NCBI GenBank assembly: GCA_024280875.1 | Contig: JAJRPH010000051.1 | Coordinates: 1 to 11,249 of the forward strand | Reading direction: 5' to 3' | DNA length: 11,249 nt | Origin: Deltaproteobacteria bacterium | GTDB taxonomy: Bacteria > Desulfobacterota > Desulfobacteria > Desulfobacterales > Desulfosalsimonadaceae | In this document: in pieces, positions 6,927 to 11,249 of the stretch | Layout: each line of letters opens with the position of its first letter | Position numbering within the stretch: the first letter of the stretch is position 1 | Position numbers and translations under genes: made by a program | Notes under the pieces: model-generated | Seen by the model: only the letters and a program-made list of their open reading frames with translations | Told to the model about the DNA's origin: nothing | Database searches by the model: none

Positions 6927-8849
6927 TCATAGATTCAAACCGCATAACGGTTTTTCGGTTAGTGTGTACAGTCTTTTCAGAGGGATATAGCCATTATCAA
7001 GTGTATTATCTATGGCATCTTTAATATGCCGGTATTTCGGTTCAAGACCGGCTTTGGCAATAATCTGCCGGGCCGCATCCGGCCATTCTCCGGTGCTTGG
7101 CACATAAAAATGGTTGTCATGAAATTTATTGGATAAAGAAGGCAGATACCGGTAAAAGGGAGGTGAAATATCGGTTTTACATCTGCTGTCTGTCCAGTTG
7201 TTATAGATGTTGTTGTGTTTTGAGATCACCAGCCCCAGCCAGCCGCCAACTCCCGGCAGGGAGCCGTGTTTCTGCGGCATATTTTTGCACACGTTGTTGT
7301 AAATATTTACATGATTGGTGTAGACATCCAGATAAATACCATAGTTGCCGTCCTTTAACCCCGCACCATCAATAACGTTATGATGAATGCTGGAGCCTCT
7401 ATGATTGTTGCAACTGATATATAAAGCGCAGAAATCTTCCAGGTTGGCCTGCCCCACATCTGAGGTTCTGTTCCAGGCGTATTCAATATTGGCAGTATGG
7501 TTTTTCCAGGCAAGAAACCGCCAGCCATTTCGAACGGCACAAGTGGGGACTTCCCGAATATCATTGTGCATTAGTTTAAGGTTTCGCGTAAACTCTGAAT
7601 AGACAATGGCCGCGCCAATATCATCAATGCCAGTGTATCGGACATAGTTGTTGGTGATCTCCACACCATCAAAGAATTTGTCCTCATTTTCCGGAAGCAC
7701 GCCCCTTTTGTTGCGGCTGTCTACCACCGTATTTGTCTGGTTAAGAGATATGGCTGCTCTGGAAATATCACCAAACCCATTGCCGATAATGTTTAAGTCT
7801 TTGCCCAATAGATCAAAATGGAGTGCGTCAGTTGTTATGTGCCTGAACACATTCGATGTTATGGTAATGGAGTGGCCGGCATTAATTTGCAGCGCATTTT
7901 GGGGTAGTGGTGTTTTCGCTTTGGTCGGCTCTGTTGGTGAGCCCGCAGTTATGCCGAGTTTTGTGCCGCGGTTGTATTCAAACGTAAGGCCTTTGATTTC
8001 AATGTTTTTAATGGGATTATCGACCGTCCCATCCAGTAGAATGAATGTTTCCAGAGTTGAATAAACGGCTTCAGACGCAGTATTAAAATTAACGTTATCT
8101 GACGTAAAAGGCTTGAAATATATAGTTGCATCAGAACGGTCAAAGTACCACTCACCTTCATCAGTTAATAATTCATAGGCGTTTTCAATCGCAATATCCG
8201 CGGTTAACAGGGCAATGCCATTGAGTATGACATATATGATAAATGGCTCTGACACTCCCATTGCATCAAGAGGGACTTTAAAGGTACGAGCGGTCTCGGG
8301 TTCTACAACCAGCTCACGATTTCGGATATGATGCACTTTGCCGGGAATATGCCGCCACATGCATTTTTTTGTAACAATAAGATCTTCAGGATGTTTCCAT
8401 GTGGATACGTCCGGGCCGGAACGTTTAATTTTTACGCCTCTGCGTGTATTTTTAAATCCTTTTGGATTCCATCCGGACCATGCCCTGCGACACCGCACGC
8501 CATTCACCCAGAGATGTTCAAAGGTTGTGTTTTCCGGAACAGATGCTTTCCAGATATTTTTTTTGGCATCATGCACAGACCAGTCGGTTATTGTTTTGGC
8601 CCCGGTGAAAACAGGTGCTGTTTCCGGCTTGTTTTGCCATCGGACAAAAAATCCATTACTTCCTGAATCTTCGGGTGTCAGCACAAAAGGGGATGTGAGA
8701 TAATACACCCCGCCATTAAGATAAACATTAATATCAGCGGTCATGCTTTTATTGATTTCTCTGACCAGTTCCCTGGCTTTTTCAAGAGAACAAGGAGAGT
8801 CAGTGCTCCCATTTCCATCGCCATCAGGAGAAATATAAATATTTTTCAT
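6927..8849 (-). CDS. Right-handed parallel beta-helix glycosidase, GH141-like
   Basis: This 640-residue protein opens with a motif common to beta-helix polysaccharide-active proteins: MKNIYISPDGDGNGSTDSP, SLEKARELVREIN (a helix), then YLNGGVYYLTSPFVLTPEDS (43-62) and PVFTGAKTITDW (79-90). The middle and C-terminal half carry repeated beta-helix turns rich in Asn and His: SITITSNVFRHITTDALHF, DGVEITNNYVRYTGIDDIG, NLKLMHNDIREVP, GSSIHHNVIDGAG and HVNIYNNVCKNM. Asn-ladder helices of this layout are found in GH141 (known activities include alpha-L-fucosidase and xylanase) and in related lyases and isomerases. The GH141 assignment comes from the N-terminal pattern and is not proven. No signal peptide is visible, which is unusual for enzymes of this fold but matches its partner GH3. 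ATG 8849 lies 3 bp after the ROK stop, with AGGACGA upstream, so translation is probably coupled. Confidence 0.72.
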   Translation of the reverse strand: MKNIYISPDGDGNGSTDSPCSLEKARELVREINKSMTADINVYLNGGVYYLTSPFVLTPEDSGSNGFFVRWQNKPETAPVFTGAKTITDWSVHDAKKNIWKASVPENTTFEHLWVNGVRCRRAWSGWNPKGFKNTRRGVKIKRSGPDVSTWKHPEDLIVTKKCMWRHIPGKVHHIRNRELVVEPETARTFKVPLDAMGVSEPFIIYVILNGIALLTADIAIENAYELLTDEGEWYFDRSDATIYFKPFTSDNVNFNTASEAVYSTLETFILLDGTVDNPIKNIEIKGLTFEYNRGTKLGITAGSPTEPTKAKTPLPQNALQINAGHSITITSNVFRHITTDALHFDLLGKDLNIIGNGFGDISRAAISLNQTNTVVDSRNKRGVLPENEDKFFDGVEITNNYVRYTGIDDIGAAIVYSEFTRNLKLMHNDIREVPTCAVRNGWRFLAWKNHTANIEYAWNRTSDVGQANLEDFCALYISCNNHRGSSIHHNVIDGAGLKDGNYGIYLDVYTNHVNIYNNVCKNMPQKHGSLPGVGGWLGLVISKHNNIYNNWTDSRCKTDISPPFYRYLPSLSNKFHDNHFYVPSTGEWPDAARQIIAKAGLEPKYRHIKDAIDNTLDNGYIPLKRLYTLTEKPLCGLNL

Positions 8850-8852
8850 TCT

Positions 8853-9158
8853 TCAGTCGTCCTGTTTAAAATATTCTGATATCACAAACAGGCAAGCTCC
8901 CAATGCGCCGATTTCGGGTCCCATTTTTGAAAACCTGATTTCCACATCTTTTTTTATCTTTGAAAGGACCAGATTGTTTACCTGTTCTTTTAAATTATCG
9001 ATAAAATATTTGCCGCCCTTTGCATATATTCCCTGAATAATGATTATTTCAGGGTCATACATCATAATCAGATTTGAAAAAGCAATTGAGAATAGGAATT
9101 CTTGTCGGACCAAATTAAGTATCTGAAAATAAATAAAACTTCTGTTATATATGACATC
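8853..9158 (-). pseudogene. ROK-family protein (sugar kinase or repressor), C-terminal remnant
   Basis: The minus-strand frame holds about 100 residues ending at a TGA (8853-8855). They match the C-terminal end of the ROK family: FSNLIMMYDPEIIIIQGIYA (the turn before the conserved Gly-rich strand), GGKYFIDNLKEQV, then KMGPEIGALGACLFVISEYF (the E-x-GALGA end). Full ROK proteins have about 300-400 residues, so ATP/sugar-binding motifs, the Cys-rich zinc motif and any DNA-binding head are missing. The frame is open only to a TGA at 9159-9161, about 15 bp from the IS left end at 9175. The lost head is not seen beyond the IS. ROK genes beside glycosidases usually encode a sugar kinase or a NagC/XylR-type repressor; the remnant cannot tell which. 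A TTG at 9111-9113 could restart translation, but a working product is unlikely. Its stop is 3 bp from the next start, showing it led the operon. Confidence 0.78.
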
Positions 9159-9174
9159 TCAAAGGGCCTTGGAA

Positions 9175-9187
9175 CTTATATTTCGCA
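9175..9187 (+). repeat. Left terminal inverted repeat of the IS
   Basis: CTTATATTTCGCA is the exact reverse complement of 11064-11076. The following GG/TC mismatch and TTAAAAAT extend the partial match. Confidence 0.85.
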
Positions 9188-9329
9188 GGTTAAAAATTTT
9201 ATTTTTCAATTCCCATCGGCAATCATCAATAATTATATAACTATGTGATAAAACAGTGAATAAAATAAATCTAGACTTTTCTATCTAAATGCCCTATAAC
9301 TCTCCATAAACAGCAAAAGAGAGGGCGCT
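9188..9329 (+). other. IS left-end leader, AT-rich, no gene
   Basis: This is the untranslated stretch between the left repeat and the transposase ATG. It is strongly AT-rich and must hold the transposase promoter, though I cannot fix -35/-10 boxes with confidence. The purine stretch AGAGAGGG just before ATG 9330 is the likely ribosome binding site. Confidence 0.5.
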
Positions 9330-11012
9330 ATGGGTCGAATAGAAGCACAGTTCAAACAGGTCGACGTTTTGCCGATGGTCAAGCACTACATGAACTCGCT
9401 TGGTCTCTATCAATTATTTAAAAAATATGTTCCCGCTCCTAATAATAGTCTGGCGGAGCATGCAGAAAGTCTATGCATTATAACTGCAAATATTGTTTGT
9501 GACAACAAACCTCTTTATAAAATTCAAGAGTGGCTTGCTCAATATTCGGACGGGTTAACAAATGAATCGGTGAATGCTGAAAAATTTAATGATGATCGCC
9601 TTGGAAGAGCCCTATCCGCGCTTTTCAAAGCAGATCGGCATTCACTAATGACTGAAGCCTCATGCAATGCCATTAAAATACATAACCTGCTGACCGATGA
9701 AATTCATAACGACAGCACAACGATTACATTCAAGGGCAAGTATGCGAACCCAGATCCCGTGGCTATTAAGCTTAAGCATGGCCACAATAAAGATTTTCGT
9801 CCTGACTGCAAACAAATTGTTTTTGGATTGAATATAGTTGCGGATGGCCATGTTCCGATTAGTTATAAAGCTTATAATGGAAACACAAGTGATGATACGA
9901 CGCATATTCCAAACTGGAATGAACTACGCTCCCTGATTAACAAAGAAGATTTTATTTATATCGCAGACTGTAAACTGTGCAGCAGCAAAAATCTGGATTA
10001 TATTGATCATAATAACGGTTTCTTCATTACCATCATTCCAAAAAATCACAAGGAATCAACCGGGTTCAGGGAATACATACAAAATAACGATGTTCAATGG
10101 TCGGATGCTTTTGAGGTCCTGCATTCTCGTAAAAAAAACGAAACCAATAAATACAAAACGCACGAAGCAGGTAAAAATAAAAAAGGCTATCGGATAATTT
10201 GGGTTCATTCCAGTTCCAAGGCGCGCGATGATAAAAACAGAAGAATGAAAAGAATTGATAATGCCCAAAAAGCGCTGGAAGAACTGATGCCCAGGCTCAA
10301 TGCCTATCGATTAAAGACACCAAAACAGATTAAGGCTGCGGTTGATAAGATTTGTAAGGATGTAAAAGAATTAATAGATGTAAAAATCACTTCAGGAAGA
10401 AAGCAGATTTATAAACGAATTCCATCAACGAAGCGACAACCAGGCGAAGCGGTTTATGAAAACAAATGGTCATTTAAGTACGGGCTTGAGTGGAAGATTA
10501 ATGAGCTAAACACTCTTGTAATATCAAAAACAGATGGATTGTTCCCGCTAATTACCAATAATCATATATTAGACGCTGCCGAAGTACTGATAATGTATAA
10601 GCGGCAATCCTATCTTGAAAAACGGATGTACACAAAAAAAACAATATTAGAAGTAGCGCCGGTTTTTCTTAAAAAGGAAAGTCGAATTGAAGCAGTATTA
10701 CTCCTCTATTTTTTTGCACTCATGATCGTTTCGCTTATTGAAAGAAATATAAGAATGAACATGGGAAAGGAAAAGATAGAAAAATTGCCAATTCTACCCC
10801 AGGGAATGAACACAAAAAAACCTACGTGGAATAATATTCGTTACTTTTGCCGGAATATACATCTTGCACTGATCTTTAAAGACAAAATCCCCATCCAGAC
10901 GGATGTAAAAGGGCTTAGCCAATTGCATGAAAAAATATGTGAACTTGTCGAAGTGCCAAAGACAGCATATAAAAACTTACATGACGGTTGGTGGTTGTTT
11001 GAAGATACATGA
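9330..11012 (+). CDS. IS1634-family DDE transposase
   Basis: This 560-residue enzyme cuts and joins the element's ends. The N-terminal ~110 residues (VLPMVKHYMNSLGLYQLF ... LCIITANIVCDNKPLY) match the DUF4277-type head of IS1634 transposases. The catalytic core follows: first Asp D128 in HNDSTTITF, GLNIVADGHVPISYKAYNGN (typical dG.Pi.y..y.GN), second Asp D213 in IADCKLCSSKNL, and Glu E430 in YKRQSYLEKRMYTKK. The last is the IS4-type Y-(2)-R-(3)-E-(6)-K signature, with Y423, Q426 in place of R, E430 and K437. A long insertion (about 240-400) separates the second Asp from the Glu, as expected in this family. The C-terminus (KKPTWNNIRYF ... HDGWWLFEDT) is shared with the relic at 4281-4597. The start is set by GAGAGG shortly before ATG. 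All catalytic residues are present, so it is probably active. Confidence 0.93.
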   Translation: MGRIEAQFKQVDVLPMVKHYMNSLGLYQLFKKYVPAPNNSLAEHAESLCIITANIVCDNKPLYKIQEWLAQYSDGLTNESVNAEKFNDDRLGRALSALFKADRHSLMTEASCNAIKIHNLLTDEIHNDSTTITFKGKYANPDPVAIKLKHGHNKDFRPDCKQIVFGLNIVADGHVPISYKAYNGNTSDDTTHIPNWNELRSLINKEDFIYIADCKLCSSKNLDYIDHNNGFFITIIPKNHKESTGFREYIQNNDVQWSDAFEVLHSRKKNETNKYKTHEAGKNKKGYRIIWVHSSSKARDDKNRRMKRIDNAQKALEELMPRLNAYRLKTPKQIKAAVDKICKDVKELIDVKITSGRKQIYKRIPSTKRQPGEAVYENKWSFKYGLEWKINELNTLVISKTDGLFPLITNNHILDAAEVLIMYKRQSYLEKRMYTKKTILEVAPVFLKKESRIEAVLLLYFFALMIVSLIERNIRMNMGKEKIEKLPILPQGMNTKKPTWNNIRYFCRNIHLALIFKDKIPIQTDVKGLSQLHEKICELVEVPKTAYKNLHDGWWLFEDT

Positions 11013-11043
11013 TTGATTTTTAACGAAATATCGGATGAAATGA

Positions 11044-11117
11044 GCAAAAAAATATTTTTAAGATGCGAAATATAAGCCCTAACTTACATTTCGCTTCTTC
11101 AAAAAATATTTTTTGAA
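11044..11117. repeat. Long imperfect inverted repeat: two facing IS-type ends
   Basis: The IS right end (GCGAAATATAAG, 11065-11076) faces a second, opposite end (CTTACATTTCGC, 11083-11094) across CCCTAA. The similarity continues outward for about 33 bases per arm through A/T-rich tails, including the perfect 20-bp palindrome TTCAAAAAATATTTTTTGAA at 11098-11117. The second end carries the C/G variant seen in the relic element's end at 4648-4659. It could be the left end of another related element, or act as a strong hairpin if transcribed. Confidence 0.7.
11064..11076 (-). repeat. Right terminal inverted repeat of the IS
   Basis: TGCGAAATATAAG mirrors the left end. A near-identical end (GCGAAATGTAAG) closes the older relic at 4648-4659, which confirms the element boundary independently. 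Confidence 0.85.
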
Positions 11118-11213
11118 TATTAACCCTACAACGATACTTATAAACAATAAGGCTTGATATTAATAACAAGGTCTGCTATACAACGATACAACCCTTAAAA
11201 AAGGAGGCAGGCC
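11118..11213 (+). other. AT-rich leader before the last gene
   Basis: No ORF is seen. The 8-mer ACAACGAT occurs twice (around 11128 and 11180), which might be an operator-like direct repeat or chance. It ends in the strong ribosome binding site of the partial gene at 11214. Confidence 0.35.
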
Positions 11214-11249
11214 ATGCTACCAATCACCCGATGCGACGAACACCTTTAC
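11214..11249 (+). CDS. 5' end of an unidentified gene (partial)
   Basis: Only 12 codons lie inside the window (MLPITRCDEHLY). The start is convincing because AAGGAGG stands 6-7 bases before ATG, the strongest ribosome binding site in the window. It begins about 130 bp inside the possible IS left end at 11083, a layout like that of the intact element (155 bp from repeat to ATG), so a transposase is conceivable. The residues do not match the IS1634 transposase start, and I do not recognise the family. Confidence 0.5.
   Translation, partial: MLPITRCDEHLY

Larger units (their letters stand above)
9175..11076 (+). mobile_element. Intact IS1634-family insertion sequence (IS4 superfamily)
   Basis: The element is about 1.9 kb and is bounded by 13-bp perfect inverted repeats, CTTATATTTCGCA at 9175-9187 and TGCGAAATATAAG at 11064-11076. 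After a 2-base mismatch the similarity continues inward (TTAAAAAT with AT-rich tails). It holds one transposase gene. Base composition is clearly more AT-rich than the kinase region. I see no matching target duplication: the left flank ends TTGGAA and the right flank begins CCCTAA. Rearrangement or deletion after insertion is therefore likely, which agrees with the truncated ROK gene on the left and unrelated DNA on the right. Confidence 0.85.

Noticed and set aside
7648..8064. Plus-strand ORF of 138 codons opposite the beta-helix gene
   Set aside because: It is a shadow of the beta-helix frame, has no ribosome binding site, and its product resembles nothing recognisable.
9162..11082. Target-site duplication around the intact IS
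   Set aside because: Flanks TTGGAA (left) and CCCTAA (right) do not match. AGGGC near both ends, in opposite orientation, is not a direct repeat.
1..11249. CRISPR array, tRNA, toxin-antitoxin, retron or defence island
   Set aside because: I saw no regularly spaced repeats, no cloverleaf, and no reverse transcriptase, nuclease or paired small-gene pattern on either strand.

Overview
The window looks like part of a bacterial chromosome with heavy insertion-sequence (IS) activity and gene decay. The multi-sensor hybrid histidine kinase with tandem receiver domains and the remnant of a cysteine-rich Fe-S protein would suit an anaerobic deltaproteobacterium (Desulfobacterota-like). That placement is inferred from family style only; there is no rRNA or other taxonomic marker here.

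Layout. (1) Positions 1-3075, + strand: a very large sensory hybrid histidine kinase whose 5' end lies outside the window. Its domains read PAS(end)-GAF-PAS-GAF-coiled coil-HisKA-HATPase-REC-REC, but the frame changes twice, near a run of seven C at 434-440 and at about 2011-2035. A stand-alone CheY-like receiver (3090-3449) follows 14 bp later and probably belongs to the same phosphorelay. (2) Positions 3450-4280: a decayed stretch with a hairpin-rich spacer, a short possible ferritin-like remnant, and a clear pseudogene of an epoxyqueuosine-reductase-like 4Fe-4S protein (two frameshifts and one in-frame stop). (3) Positions 4281-4659: the 3' end of an IS1634-type element fused in frame to a short unrelated 5' gene end. 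(4) Positions 4787-9158, - strand: a catabolic operon read right to left, with a truncated ROK-family protein, a GH141-like right-handed beta-helix protein and a GH3 beta-glucosidase. Neither enzyme has a signal peptide, so they would process imported oligosaccharides in the cytoplasm. (5) Positions 9175-11076: an intact IS1634-family element with one 560-residue transposase and 13-bp perfect terminal inverted repeats. (6) Positions 11077-11249: a third IS-like end facing the intact element's right end across 6 bp, then the first 12 codons of an unidentified gene with a strong ribosome binding site.

The glycoside operon lies between two related IS copies in the same orientation (one a 3' relic, one intact), and genes are broken at both borders: a chimeric ORF on the left and the headless ROK gene on the right. 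The simplest reading is IS-driven rearrangement that brought in or trimmed a sugar-utilisation block, next to a signalling locus that is also decaying. I found no CRISPR array, tRNA, rRNA, or clearly new multi-gene system. The most notable points are the broken kinase, the IS-bounded operon and the inverted pair of IS ends at 11044-11117.
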